DNA of 64,000 nt. Source: Ornithinimicrobium avium. Lineage in GTDB: Bacteria; Actinomycetota; Actinomycetes; Actinomycetales; Dermatophilaceae. The notes beneath the pieces are model-generated. The model saw only the letters and a list, made by a program, of their open reading frames with translations, did not search any database and was not told where the DNA came from. Shown here piece by piece: positions 34,482 through 43,847 of the stretch. Within the stretch, counting starts at the first letter, position 1. Each line of letters starts with the position of its first letter. The stretch is taken from the NCBI RefSeq assembly GCF_003351765.1, contig NZ_CP031229.1:3534001-3598000 (forward strand), given 5' to 3'. Position numbers and translations under genes: made by a program.

Positions 34482-36022
34482 TGACGGAGCAGTTCGTCGC
34501 ACCCGCCATCAACTACACGGGTCTGCTGCCGCTGATCATCGTCCTGGTGGGCGGTCTGGTCGGGGTCCTCGTCGAGGGCTTCGCCTCCCGGGGCGCCCGG
34601 TATGCCGTGCAGCTTCCGGTGGCCGTCGCCACCCTGGTGCTGGCCTTCGTCGCGCTCGTCGTGCTCGGTCCCCGCAGCCATGGGCTGACGGCCGCGGACA
34701 CCATCGCCATCGACGGTCCCGCACTCCTCCTGCAGGGGCTGCTGCTGCTGATCTCGCTGCTCGCCCTGCTCGTCATGGCCGAACGCCTGGGCGGCCAGCA
34801 GGCCGACACCTTCACCCAGGCGGGCGCGTCCACGCCCGGCTCGGCGGAGGAGGCCTACGCGGAGCGGCACGGTGCCAGCAGCACCGAGGTCTTCCCGCTG
34901 TCGCTGCTGTCGGTCGCGGGCATGATGCTGTTCGTCAGCGCCAACGACCTGCTGCTGCTGTTCATCGCCCTCGAGGTGCTCTCGCTGCCGCTCTACATCC
35001 TGGCCGGGCTGGCGCGCCGTCGCCGGCTGCTCTCCCAGGAGGCCTCGCTGAAGTACTTCCTGCTGGGGTCCTTCTCCTCGGCGTTCTTCCTCTTCGGCTC
35101 GGTGCTGATCTACGGCTACGCCGGCTCGATGCGCTTCGGCGACATCGCGGCCGCGGTCACCGCCAACGTGGGCATGGACGGGCTGCTCATCCCCGGGATC
35201 CTGCTGCTGGCCGTCGGGCTGCTGTTCAAGGTCGGCGCCGTGCCCTTCCACGCCTGGACCCCGGACGTCTACCAGGGTGCGCCCACCCCCGTCACCGGTT
35301 TCATGGCGGCGGCCACCAAGATCGCGGCCTTCGGCGCGATGCTGCGGGTCTTCTACGTGGCCGTCGAGGGCGTGCGGGCCGACTGGCAGCCGATCCTGGC
35401 GGCCGTGGCGACCCTGACCATGGTCGTCGGCGCGATGCTCTCGATCGTGCAGACCGACGTCAAGCGGATCCTGGCCTACTCCTCGATCGCGCACGCCGGC
35501 TTCGTGCTCGTGGGCCTGATCGCCCTGGACCAGGCCGGCATCTCCAGCACGATGTTCTACCTGACGGCCTACGCGTTCATGACGATCCCGGCCTTCGCGA
35601 TCGTCGGGCTGGTCCGCTCCTCGGGCACGGAGGCCTCCCAGATCGGCCAGTGGGCCGGGCTGGGCAAGCGGGCGCCGTGGACCGCGGCGGCCTTCACCTT
35701 CCTCATGCTCGCCTTCACCGGCATCCCGCTGACCTCCGGCTTCACCGGCAAGTTCGCCGTCTTCGCGGCTGCGATCAGCCAGGGCTGGGCGTGGCTGGCC
35801 GTCGTCGGCGTGCTCGCGAGCGCGGTGACCGCCTACATCTACTTCAAGCTCGTCGTGCTCATGTGGCGCGGCGGTGACGAGTCCGGCGACACGGTGGTGG
35901 CCACCCCGTCGATGCTCACCGTCTTCGCCATCGTGGCGGGCGTGGTGGTCACCCTGGCACTGGGCGTCCTGCCCTCCCCGATGCTCGACCTGGCGCAGAG
36001 CACCGCCGCCTTCCTGCGGTGA
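34481..36022 (+). CDS. nuoN: NADH-quinone oxidoreductase subunit N
   Basis: A 513-residue third antiporter-like subunit: LLLLFIALEVLSLPLYILAG with the channel Glu, LLFKVGAVPFHAWTPDVYQG with the channel Lys, and VKRILAYSSIAHAGFVLVGL. It has an extra loop of about 40 residues after the third helix (QAGASTPGSAEEAYAERHG), common in actinobacteria. It shares one base with nuoM and four with the next gene. Confidence 0.97.
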   Translation: MTEQFVAPAINYTGLLPLIIVLVGGLVGVLVEGFASRGARYAVQLPVAVATLVLAFVALVVLGPRSHGLTAADTIAIDGPALLLQGLLLLISLLALLVMAERLGGQQADTFTQAGASTPGSAEEAYAERHGASSTEVFPLSLLSVAGMMLFVSANDLLLLFIALEVLSLPLYILAGLARRRRLLSQEASLKYFLLGSFSSAFFLFGSVLIYGYAGSMRFGDIAAAVTANVGMDGLLIPGILLLAVGLLFKVGAVPFHAWTPDVYQGAPTPVTGFMAAATKIAAFGAMLRVFYVAVEGVRADWQPILAAVATLTMVVGAMLSIVQTDVKRILAYSSIAHAGFVLVGLIALDQAGISSTMFYLTAYAFMTIPAFAIVGLVRSSGTEASQIGQWAGLGKRAPWTAAAFTFLMLAFTGIPLTSGFTGKFAVFAAAISQGWAWLAVVGVLASAVTAYIYFKLVVLMWRGGDESGDTVVATPSMLTVFAIVAGVVVTLALGVLPSPMLDLAQSTAAFLR

Positions 36023-37083
36023 CCGCACCCGCCAGCCCCGCCGTCCGGCTCGGCGACGTCCCCGGCGTCGACGAGGCGCTGGAGGCCCGCGTGGCGCAGG
36101 GGATGGCCGCCGTCGCCGACCGGCTCGCGGAGGTCGTCGACCACGACGACCCGTTCGTCGCCGAGGCCTCCGGCCACCTGGCCGCGGCCGGCGGCAAGCG
36201 GTTCCGACCGCTGCTCACCCTGCTGGCCAGCGAGGTCGGTGACGGCTGGGACGACCGCGTCGTGGACGCGGCCGTGGGCGTCGAGCTGACGCACCTCGCC
36301 TCGCTCTACCACGACGACGTCATGGACGAGGCGGACCTGCGCAGAGGGGTCGCCAGCGCCAACGCTCGCTACGGCAACTCCACGGCCATCCTGGTGGGCG
36401 ACCTGCTCTTCGGCACGGCGTCCTTGGTGGTCGCCGGGCTCGGCGCCGAGGCGGTCAAGATCCAGGCCGAGACCTTCGTGCGGCTGTGCGCCGGCCAGAT
36501 CCGCGACGACCGGCAGGGCCTGGACGAGGCGGCCGGAGCAGGTGGCCCGGCAGACGCCAACCCCCTGGCCGGCCACGCCGGGGACCCCGCCGTGGTGACC
36601 GCATACCTGCAGATCCTCGCCGACAAGACCGGGGCGCTCATCGCGACCGCGGCCCGCTACGGGGCGATGTTCGGCGGGTGCGACGAGGTGACGGTGCGCG
36701 TGCTGACGAGCTACGGCGAGAAGCTCGGCGTGGTCTTCCAGCTCGCCGACGACCTCCTCGACGTCGCGTCGGACACCTCCGGCAAGACCCCCGGGACCGA
36801 CCTGCGCGAGGGCAAGGCGACGCTGCCGGTGCTCTACGCCCGCCTGTCGACCGACCCCGCCGACGCCCGGCTCCAGGAGCTCGTGCGCGGTCCGGTCGAG
36901 GACCCCGCCGAGCTGGCCGAGGCCCTGGAGCTGCTCCGGGCGCACCGGTCGATGGACCAGGCGCGCGCGCACGTGGCCCGCGTGGCCGACGAGGCGCGGG
37001 TCCTGCTCGACGGCCTGGAGCCCGGGCCGGCCGTCGACGCGCTGCGCGCGCTCGTCGACGGGGTGGCGGAGCGCTCCAGCTAG
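36019..37083 (+). CDS. Polyprenyl diphosphate synthase (trans-isoprenyl, menaquinone side chain)
   Basis: A 354-residue all-helical prenyltransferase. First Asp-rich motif LYHDDVMDEADL (Asp99, Asp100, Asp103) and second QLADDLLDVASD (Asp244, Asp245), with GGKRFRPLLTLLA (59-71) binding pyrophosphate. Small residues precede the first motif, consistent with long-chain products such as octaprenyl or nonaprenyl diphosphate. The GTG start overlaps the nuoN stop, so it is the last gene of the nuo operon and likely makes the menaquinone tail used by that complex. A 15-residue Gly/Ala-rich loop (GAGGPADANPLAGHAG) is inserted in the middle. Confidence 0.92.
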   Translation: MTAPASPAVRLGDVPGVDEALEARVAQGMAAVADRLAEVVDHDDPFVAEASGHLAAAGGKRFRPLLTLLASEVGDGWDDRVVDAAVGVELTHLASLYHDDVMDEADLRRGVASANARYGNSTAILVGDLLFGTASLVVAGLGAEAVKIQAETFVRLCAGQIRDDRQGLDEAAGAGGPADANPLAGHAGDPAVVTAYLQILADKTGALIATAARYGAMFGGCDEVTVRVLTSYGEKLGVVFQLADDLLDVASDTSGKTPGTDLREGKATLPVLYARLSTDPADARLQELVRGPVEDPAELAEALELLRAHRSMDQARAHVARVADEARVLLDGLEPGPAVDALRALVDGVAERSS

Positions 37084-37104
37084 CGGGATCCTGGGGTGAT
37101 GGGT

Positions 37105-37746
37105 ATGAACGAGAGGGTCAGGGTCTACCTGCTGGACGACCACGAGCTCGTCCGGCGCGGGCTGCGCGACCTGCTCTCGGTCGAGGACGACCTCGAGGTC
37201 GTCGGAGAGTCCGGCAGCGCCCAGCGTGCGACGCGGGAGATCCTCGACCTCGCGCCCGACGTCGCCGTCCTCGACGGGCGCCTGCCCGACGGCACCGGGA
37301 TCGAGGTGTGCCGGGACGTGCGCGCCGCCAACCCGCAGATCCGGGCGCTCATCCTGACCAGCTACGACGACGACGAGGCGCTGTTCGCCGCGATCATGGC
37401 GGGCGCGGACGGCTACGTGCTCAAGCAGATCGCCGGCACCGACCTGGTCGAGGGGATCCGCAGCATCGCCGGGGGACGCTCCCTGATCGACCCCTCCCTG
37501 GTGACGAAGGTCATGGACCGGCTGCGCCACGGCGACCCCCAGGGCGACAAGCTGGCGCTGCTCACCGACCAGGAGCGCCGGATCCTGGAGCTCATCGCCG
37601 AGGGCATGACCAACCGGCAGATCGCCGGGACGCTGTTCCTGGCGGAGAAGACGGTGAAGAACTACGTCACCAGCGTGCTGTCCAAGCTCGGGCTGGAGCG
37701 CCGGACCCAGGCCGCGGTCCTGGGCGCCAAGCTCTTCGACAAGTAG
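37105..37746 (+). CDS. NarL/LuxR-family response regulator (DevR-like)
   Basis: About 213 residues. The receiver domain has the acidic pair Asp11/Asp12 (YLLDDHELVRRGLRDLL), phospho-acceptor Asp57 (VAVLDGRLPDGTG) and Lys107 (GADGYVLKQIAG). The LuxR-type HTH is LTDQERRILELIAEGMTNRQ onward. The opening and the VLDGRLPDG motif resemble DevR/DosR, the mycobacterial hypoxia regulator. The start may be GTG 37096, ATG 37099 or ATG 37105; GGGG spacing favours the last. Its likely sensor kinase is the next gene, tail to tail. Confidence 0.9.
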   Translation: MNERVRVYLLDDHELVRRGLRDLLSVEDDLEVVGESGSAQRATREILDLAPDVAVLDGRLPDGTGIEVCRDVRAANPQIRALILTSYDDDEALFAAIMAGADGYVLKQIAGTDLVEGIRSIAGGRSLIDPSLVTKVMDRLRHGDPQGDKLALLTDQERRILELIAEGMTNRQIAGTLFLAEKTVKNYVTSVLSKLGLERRTQAAVLGAKLFDK

Positions 37747-37752
37747 GCGCCC

Positions 37753-39261
37753 CTAGACCGGCACCGACCAGCGCAGCACCGTGCCGTGCGGGCGCCCCGA
37801 GGACAGCTCGACCTCGCCCTCGTGCTCGGCCGCCCGGGCCCGCACGTTGCCCAGACCGCTCTCGACGGCTCCCTCGCCCAGACCGACGCCGTCGTCGCGG
37901 ACGACCACGGTGAAGCGGTCGGGGGTGGCCTCGACCTCCACGGTGGCCGAGCTGGCGTGGGCGTGCCGGGCGACGTTGGACAGCGCCTCGCGCACCACCA
38001 TGAGCACCTGGGCCTGCACCTCCTCCCCGGTCACCGAGTCGATCGGTCCGGTGAGCTGGACCACGGGAGCGAAACCCAGGGTGGGGGCGTAGGAGTCGAT
38101 GAGCTGGCGCAGGTCCGCGCGGAAGCTGCCCTGCCCCGCCCGGTGGCGCAGCTCGAAGATCGTGGCGCGGATGTCCCGGATCGTCTGGTCCAGCTCGGCC
38201 ACGGCGCCCTCGAGGCGCTCGCTGACCTCGGGCTTGATCGCGCGGCGACTGGCGCCCTGCAGGGTGAGGCCGATCGCGAAGAGCCGCTGGATGACCAGGT
38301 CGTGCAGGTCGCGGGCGATCCGGTCGCGGTCCTGCAGGACGGTCAGCAGGTCGTGCTCGCGCTCGGCGTGCTCGCGGTCCAGGACGACCGAGGCGTGCAG
38401 TGCCAGGGCGCTGACGACGTCGCGCACCTGGCGCTCGGCCACGCCGCGCGACGGCTTCCAGCGGTGCACGACCAGGACGACGGGGTCCCCCGCACGGGTG
38501 TCCAGCGGCACCAGGCTCGTGGCGACGCGCCGGTCGCTGCTGAGGTTGGTCTCGGTGGGGGTCGCGGACCAGTGCATCGCCGTCCCGAACCGCAGCACCT
38601 CGGCCAGGTCGGGAGCCAGCTCGGCCAGCGCGGGCGCGGTATCCTCTCCCGAGGCGGCCAGCACCCGTTGCGGGCCGTCGCTGCGGGCGCCGACGAGGGC
38701 GACCACCTCGGCGGAGGTGAGATCGCGCACCCTCGCGGTGAACAGCGGCAGTGTCGCGTCGAGGTCCACCTCGTCCACGAGCGTGCGGTTGAGCTCCCAG
38801 ACCGTCCTGGTCACCTGCTCGTGCAGCTCGCTGACCCGGCGCTGGCGCAGGGTCTCGATGCGCGGGCCCAGCGCTGCGGCCAGGCCCTGGACGACGGCGT
38901 TCTCCAGCGCGCCCGGCGGGTCCTGCCACCCGGTGAGCAGGAGCGTGCCGAAGTCGCTGTCGCCGACGCGGATGGGTCCGTGCAGGACGACCTCGGGCCC
39001 GGGGTCGCCGGGATGCTCCAGGAGCGCGGCGACGACGGGGTCGTCGTGCCCGACCCCGTCGGTGAGGACCTGGGCGACCCGTCCGGGGCGGCCCTCGTCG
39101 TCGATCGCGAGCACCCCGGCGCGCGCCCCGGTGAGCGTGCGGGCGAGCCGCAGCCCCCGGCGGATGAGCTCGCCGGCGTCGTCGCTGTCGCCGAGCTGGT
39201 CGACCGCGCGCAGGAGGGCGACGGTCTCGGCGCCTGGTGGGGGAGGCTGGGTGATGTCCAT
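37753..39261 (-). CDS. GAF-domain sensor histidine kinase (DevS/NarX-like)
   Basis: About 502 residues: two GAF-like domains (about 25-145 and 165-295), a HisKA_3 dimerisation domain with phospho-acceptor His320 (RDRIARDLHDLVIQRLF) and a C-terminal HATPase (VREALSNVARHAHASSATVE; VVRDDGVGLGEGAVESGLGN). This layout is that of DevS/DosT, in which the first GAF binds haem and senses O2, NO or CO; I cannot assign a haem-ligand histidine with confidence. It ends six bases from the convergent response regulator. The start is ATG 39261. Confidence 0.88.
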   Translation of the reverse strand: MDITQPPPPGAETVALLRAVDQLGDSDDAGELIRRGLRLARTLTGARAGVLAIDDEGRPGRVAQVLTDGVGHDDPVVAALLEHPGDPGPEVVLHGPIRVGDSDFGTLLLTGWQDPPGALENAVVQGLAAALGPRIETLRQRRVSELHEQVTRTVWELNRTLVDEVDLDATLPLFTARVRDLTSAEVVALVGARSDGPQRVLAASGEDTAPALAELAPDLAEVLRFGTAMHWSATPTETNLSSDRRVATSLVPLDTRAGDPVVLVVHRWKPSRGVAERQVRDVVSALALHASVVLDREHAEREHDLLTVLQDRDRIARDLHDLVIQRLFAIGLTLQGASRRAIKPEVSERLEGAVAELDQTIRDIRATIFELRHRAGQGSFRADLRQLIDSYAPTLGFAPVVQLTGPIDSVTGEEVQAQVLMVVREALSNVARHAHASSATVEVEATPDRFTVVVRDDGVGLGEGAVESGLGNVRARAAEHEGEVELSSGRPHGTVLRWSVPV

Positions 39262-39352
39262 GGTCGGGGCCAACGCTAGCGGAGCGGACCGGACGCGACC
39301 CCGGCGCGCCTGCACCGCATACCCTGGTCCGGTCCGCCCTCGAAAGGTCCCG

Positions 39353-40354
39353 ATGAACGCGCGCCGAGTCCTCGCCGGTCTCTTCACCATCCTGCCGCTG
39401 GCGGTGCTCCTGCTGGTCGTGCCGGTCCTGCGGCCCCCGGAGCGGGTCCCGACCCACTGGGCGGGCAGCCGGCCCGACGGGTGGACGGCGGGTGCCGGCC
39501 TCCTGGTCGGGGTCATGACCGTCGTCGTCCTGTGCGCGCTCGCCGCGGCGGCCCTGGCGGTGCTGCAGCGGGTCGTCCCGCAGGCGTGGTCCCGGTGGGC
39601 GATCACGGCGGCCGCAGCGGTCGGCTGGGGAGCGCTGCTGGTCTACGTGGTGACGGTCTGGCGCACCGGTGTCAGCGGGCCGGAGGAGGTCGGTCAGCTC
39701 TGGGCGCTGCTGGCGGTCGTCGGCGCGCTGGTCGCCGGGCTCGTGGGGTATGTCGTGCACGGTCGCCGGGTGCCCCCGCCCGCCGAGCTGCGCGAGCGCA
39801 TCCCGGAGCGGGCCAGGACCCAGCCGCTGCGGGGCAGCGCGGTCCGGCCCGTCGAGCCCTGGACGACCGAGGTCTCGTCCGGGACCATGAGGGTCATCGG
39901 CTGGGGGCTGGTGGCGGTGTTCCTCGTCACCGCCGTCGCCGTGGCCGCGAGCGGGGAGAGCCTGGTCATGGTGGTGGTCGTGCTCCTCGTGGGCGGTGGT
40001 GCGGCGCTCCTGGCGCTGGCCTGGTCGCGCGTCCGGCTGCGGGTGGACGAGGCCGGCCTGGAGGTCCGTTCCCGGGTCCTGCCGGTGCGGGTGGCCAGCG
40101 TGGCCGCCGAGGACGTGGTGGGGGTCGAGGTGCTCGACCTGGACCCGATGAGGTGGGGCGGCATCGGTCTGCGCGCGCTGCCCGAGCGCACGGCATACAT
40201 CGTCGACGGGGGCCCGGGGATCGTGGTGTGGAAGCGCGACGGGCGCCGGCTCGCGCTGCAGGTCACCGAGGGTGAGGCTGCGGCGCGGGCCGGCGCCCGG
40301 ACGCTGCTGCGGGCCGCCGGTCAGCGACTCGGGGAGAGCTCCCGCTCGTCCTGA
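39353..40354 (+). CDS. DUF1648 domain membrane protein
   Basis: A 333-residue membrane protein with four N-terminal helices (ILPLAVLLLVVPVL; AGLLVGVMTVVVLCALAAAA; AAAAVGWGALLVYVV; LWALLAVVGALVAGLVG), the DUF1648 motif PTHWAGSRPDGW, two more helices near 180-230, and a C-terminal beta-rich part resembling a PH-like domain (LEVRSRVLPVRVASVAAEDV). GAAAGG precedes the ATG. The end overlaps the convergent MMPL gene by 34 bases. Function unknown; similar proteins are seen in actinobacteria beside transport or regulatory genes. Confidence 0.75.
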   Translation: MNARRVLAGLFTILPLAVLLLVVPVLRPPERVPTHWAGSRPDGWTAGAGLLVGVMTVVVLCALAAAALAVLQRVVPQAWSRWAITAAAAVGWGALLVYVVTVWRTGVSGPEEVGQLWALLAVVGALVAGLVGYVVHGRRVPPPAELRERIPERARTQPLRGSAVRPVEPWTTEVSSGTMRVIGWGLVAVFLVTAVAVAASGESLVMVVVVLLVGGGAALLALAWSRVRLRVDEAGLEVRSRVLPVRVASVAAEDVVGVEVLDLDPMRWGGIGLRALPERTAYIVDGGPGIVVWKRDGRRLALQVTEGEAAARAGARTLLRAAGQRLGESSRSS

Positions 40355-43101
40355 GCCGCGTCGCCGGTGGGCGGCTCGGGGCTGGCCGGGGCGAGCTGCC
40401 GCTCGAGCTTGGCGCCCTCGACGTCCACGTCCGGCAGGATCCGGTCGAGCCAGCGCGGGAGCCACCAGGCCCGCTCGCCGAGCAGCGACATCACTGCGGG
40501 GGTGAGGGTCATCCGCACCAGGAAGGCGTCGACCAGGACGCCGACGGCCAGCCCCAGACCGATGGGCCGGATCATCGTCAGGTGCGCCCAGACGAACCCG
40601 CCGAAGACCGAGATCATGATGATCGCGGCGGCGGTGACGACCCGGGCGCTGTGGTTGAAGCCGGTGACCACGGCACGGCGGGCCGGCTCGCCGTGCACGT
40701 GCGACTCGCGCATCGCCGAGACGAGGAAGAGCTGGTAGTCCATGGCCAGCCCGAAGAGGATGCCGATGAGCAGGATCGGCAGGAAGCTGAGCACCGGGCC
40801 GGGTTCGTGCACGTCGAAGACCGGCGACAGGTGCCCCAGCTGGTAGACCGCGACGACAGCGCCGAAGGCGGCGGCCACGCTGAGCAGGAAGCCGCCGGTG
40901 GCCAGCAGCGGGACCAGGACCGAGCGGAAGACCAGCAGCAGCAGGATCAGGGACAGGCCCACGACGACCGACAGGTAGAGCGGGAGCGCGTCGGCCAGCT
41001 GCTGGGAGATGTCGATGTTGGCCACCGTCTGGCCGGTCAGGCCCATCGTCGCGTCCTGATGGGCGCCGATCTCGGTGATCGCACCCGTCAGCCGGTCCAC
41101 GAGCTGCTCGGTGGACTCCTCGGCCGGCCCGCCCTCGGGCACGACCTGGAAGGCCAGCGTCGAGCGGTCCTCGCTCACCCCGGCGGGCAGGACCCGCACC
41201 ACCCCGTCGACGGCGTCGAGCTCCTCGCCGATGTCGGCCTGCGTGTTCATCAGCGCGGTCTCGCCCTCGTCGACCGGCTGCTCGAGCTGCGCGACCACGA
41301 TGATCGGACCGTTGGCGCCTGCGCCGAACTCCTCGCGCACGGTGTCGTAGGCCTGGTAGGCCGTCGACCCGGCCGGCTCGGCGGAGCCGTCGGGAAGGCC
41401 GAGGCGCAGCTGCGCAGCGGGCCAGGCGAGGCCCGCGACGATCACCAGCACGCCGGCGAGGGTCAGCCAGGGTCGGCGCTGGACCCACGCGGCCCAGCCG
41501 CGCAGGTGGTCCGGCTGCGCGTGCTCGCCGGTCGTCGAGTAGGTGCCGGCGGAGTCCAGGGCGCGGCGGGCCTTGCGGGGCAGCACGCGCAGGCCCATGA
41601 GCGAGAGCAGCGCGGGGGTGAGGGTCAGCGCGACGAGCACCGACACCAGGACGGTCCCTGCGGCGACCAGGCCCATGACGCCGAGGAAGGGGATCCTGGT
41701 GATGACCAGCGCCGAGAGCGCGATGATCACCGTCAGGCCGGCGAAGGTGACGGCGTTGCCGGACGTGCCGACGGCCAGCGCGATCGACTCGCGCACCCCC
41801 ATGCCCCGGAGCAGCTGCTGGCGGTGCCGATTGATGAGGAAGAGGGAGTAGTCGATGCCGACCGCCAGCCCGAGCATGAGCGCCAGCGCGGGGGTGACGG
41901 AGTTCATCGAGACCCACTGCGTGAGGGCGAGCGCCCCTGTCAGTCCGACGCCGACCCCGACCAGCGCCATGAGCAGCGGCAGACCGGCGGCCAGCAGCGC
42001 GCCGAGCATGAGGACCAGGACCAGCCCGGCGACGACCAGACCGAGCACCTCGCCCGGGCCCATGATGCTGGACAGGTCGTCGGTGATCTCCTTGCTGAAG
42101 TCGGCGTGGACCCCGGCCGCCTCGAGCCCCGCGTCGACGGCGAGGATCTGCTCGCGCGTCTGCGGCGGGATGAATCCCTCGGCATCGATCACGCTGACCT
42201 GCGACATGGCCACGGTGCTGCCCTCGTTGACCAGGCGCGTGCCCTGCGTGAGGTCGGCCATCCGCTCGCCGGCGGCGAGCGCCGCCTCGCCGTCCTCCAG
42301 CTGGGTGCGGCCGGACTCGAGCTGGGTGCGACCCTCCTCGACCTGGGCCTGGCCGTCCTTGAGCTCCTGCTCGCCCTGGGCGACCTGCTCGCGGGCCGCG
42401 TCCAGCTGGGCCCGGGCCGCGGCCAGCTGCTCGCGACCGGCGTCCAGCTGGGCCTGTCCCGCGGCGATCTCGGCGCGGGCCTGCTGCTCGGCCGCCGGCG
42501 GTACCTGCCCGGCGGCGACCCCCGCCTCGAGCTGGGCGAGCTGCTGGTCGAGCGCGGCCTGTCCGGCCTCCAGCTGCTGGGTCTGCTCGGCGACCTGCGC
42601 CTCGCCCGTCTCGAGCTGGCTGCGACCCTCCTCGAGCTGGGCCCGGCCGTCCTCGACCTTCTGCTCCGCCGCGCCCAGCTGCTCCTCGGCGGTCTCGAGC
42701 TCCCCCCGACCCTGCTCCAGCTCGGTGCGGGCCCCCGCCAGCTCCTCGGCGGTCCCGTCGAGCTGGTCCTGGGCCTCGAACGGGTCCACCGCCGTGACGC
42801 CCTCGATCGACTCCCACTCCCGGACCGCCTCGGCGACGGCGTCCTTCTGCGCGTCGGTGAAGGGTGTGTCGCTGGTGAGGACCACCGTTCCGGTGGTGCC
42901 CGCCGCCTCGGGGATCTCCTCCTGCAGCGTGGTGAGCACCTGCTCGAAGCGGCTTCCGGGGATGGAGAACTCGTTGGTCAGCGGCTTGGCCAGCAGGACG
43001 GTGCCGCTGACGGTGAGGGCGAGCAGCGCCGCCCAGACGGCGACGACGATGAGCCGGCGGTCGGCGCACCAGCGTCCGAGTCGGTGCAGGAGGGTAGCCA
43101 C
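40321..43101 (-). CDS. MMPL/RND-family transporter with long coiled-coil insert
   Basis: 926 residues. Helix 1 lies near 17-38, followed by a large extracytoplasmic loop. Two RND-type bundles follow: GIDYSLFLINRHRQQLLRGM (Asp of the proton relay) at about 422, and IGILFGLAMDYQLFLVSAMR at about 786, both MMPL signatures. Residues from about 110 to 285 are an extended Ala/Gln/Glu/Leu coiled coil made of near-heptad repeats (GRTQLESGRTQLEDGEAAL). It probably exports lipid or drug substrates. It follows the TetR gene by 82 bases on the same strand and is likely repressed by it. Confidence 0.9.
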   Translation of the reverse strand: MATLLHRLGRWCADRRLIVVAVWAALLALTVSGTVLLAKPLTNEFSIPGSRFEQVLTTLQEEIPEAAGTTGTVVLTSDTPFTDAQKDAVAEAVREWESIEGVTAVDPFEAQDQLDGTAEELAGARTELEQGRGELETAEEQLGAAEQKVEDGRAQLEEGRSQLETGEAQVAEQTQQLEAGQAALDQQLAQLEAGVAAGQVPPAAEQQARAEIAAGQAQLDAGREQLAAARAQLDAAREQVAQGEQELKDGQAQVEEGRTQLESGRTQLEDGEAALAAGERMADLTQGTRLVNEGSTVAMSQVSVIDAEGFIPPQTREQILAVDAGLEAAGVHADFSKEITDDLSSIMGPGEVLGLVVAGLVLVLMLGALLAAGLPLLMALVGVGVGLTGALALTQWVSMNSVTPALALMLGLAVGIDYSLFLINRHRQQLLRGMGVRESIALAVGTSGNAVTFAGLTVIIALSALVITRIPFLGVMGLVAAGTVLVSVLVALTLTPALLSLMGLRVLPRKARRALDSAGTYSTTGEHAQPDHLRGWAAWVQRRPWLTLAGVLVIVAGLAWPAAQLRLGLPDGSAEPAGSTAYQAYDTVREEFGAGANGPIIVVAQLEQPVDEGETALMNTQADIGEELDAVDGVVRVLPAGVSEDRSTLAFQVVPEGGPAEESTEQLVDRLTGAITEIGAHQDATMGLTGQTVANIDISQQLADALPLYLSVVVGLSLILLLLVFRSVLVPLLATGGFLLSVAAAFGAVVAVYQLGHLSPVFDVHEPGPVLSFLPILLIGILFGLAMDYQLFLVSAMRESHVHGEPARRAVVTGFNHSARVVTAAAIIMISVFGGFVWAHLTMIRPIGLGLAVGVLVDAFLVRMTLTPAVMSLLGERAWWLPRWLDRILPDVDVEGAKLERQLAPASPEPPTGDAAQDERELSPSR

Positions 43102-43183
43102 GTGGTTCCTTCGGGGTGGGTGGGAGGTGGGGTATGGGGTGAGCGCCGGTGGGGCGAACCCCGGTGGCGCTCGCGTGCGGTGG

Positions 43184-43813
43184 TCAGGCTGTCGAGGTCC
43201 AGCCGGTCTCGAGATAGCCCAGCGCCCGGTCCACGTGCTCGAGGAACGCGTCCGCGTCGGCCTCGGTCACCTCGACCCGGCCGTCGAGCTGGGCCAACCA
43301 CGGCTCGGTGGCCGCCGAGAAGGCGCTCATGACGGCGTCGGCCAGGGTGGCGACGTAGAGCGGGTCGACCTGCGCGGACAGGCGCGCGGAGATCTCGTCG
43401 CGGAACCATCCGCCCAGATCGGTCCAGACCGCCCGCTCCAGCAGGACGGCCTGCTCCTTGGCCGGGCCGTGGCAGTTGAGGGCCGCCAGCCAGGTCAGGA
43501 AGCCCAGGTCCAGCCCGGCGGTGCGCAGCAGGCGCCGCAGGGCGGCCACCGGTTGACGCCGGAGCGCGTCGGCCGGCAGGGCCTCCGCCAGCCGGTCGGT
43601 GTAGCTGCGCAGCACCTCGCCGATCACGGCGGCCAGCCCGGCGTAGTAGTTGAAGAAGGTGCGCCGCGAGATGCCGGCACGCTCGGCGACCTGCTCGACG
43701 GTGACGTCGTCCGGGGGATTCTCGACGAGCAGGGAGAGCAGGGCCTCGGTCACGGCTTCGCGGGTGCGGGTCTTGTTCAGCTCACGACGACCGGGCTGCG
43801 GGACTGCGGACAT
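43184..43813 (-). CDS. TetR-family repressor of the MMPL transporter
   Basis: A 209-residue TetR protein: helix-turn-helix VTVEQVAERAGISRRTFFNY at about 39-58, then a variable ligand-binding half (LGFLTWLAALNCHGPAKEQA). It lies directly upstream of the MMPL gene in the same direction, and a strong palindrome overlaps its promoter, so autoregulation of a tetR-mmpL operon is the simple reading. Confidence 0.9.
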   Translation of the reverse strand: MSAVPQPGRRELNKTRTREAVTEALLSLLVENPPDDVTVEQVAERAGISRRTFFNYYAGLAAVIGEVLRSYTDRLAEALPADALRRQPVAALRRLLRTAGLDLGFLTWLAALNCHGPAKEQAVLLERAVWTDLGGWFRDEISARLSAQVDPLYVATLADAVMSAFSAATEPWLAQLDGRVEVTEADADAFLEHVDRALGYLETGWTSTA

Positions 43814-43819
43814 TCCTCA

Positions 43820-43847
43820 AGAGTAGGACAACATGCACGCCGTGCAA
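43820..43847 (-). promoter_or_regulatory. Promoter of tetR-mmpL
   Basis: On the minus strand TTGCAC (43842-43847) and TACTCT (43820-43825) are separated by 16 bases. The -10 lies only about seven bases before the ATG at 43813, so the mRNA may be leaderless. The -35 is inside the operator palindrome. Confidence 0.5.

Noticed and set aside
42240..42790. CRISPR-like regular repeats
   Set aside because: The short GAGCTGG-type repeats encode an in-frame coiled coil of the MMPL transporter and have no unique spacers.
37667..43069. Minus-strand open frame of 1800 codons across the kinase and MMPL region
   Set aside because: It is an antisense or out-of-frame shadow caused by high GC; Arg/Pro/Gly/Ala-rich with no domain, while devS-like, DUF1648 and MMPL genes explain the stretch.
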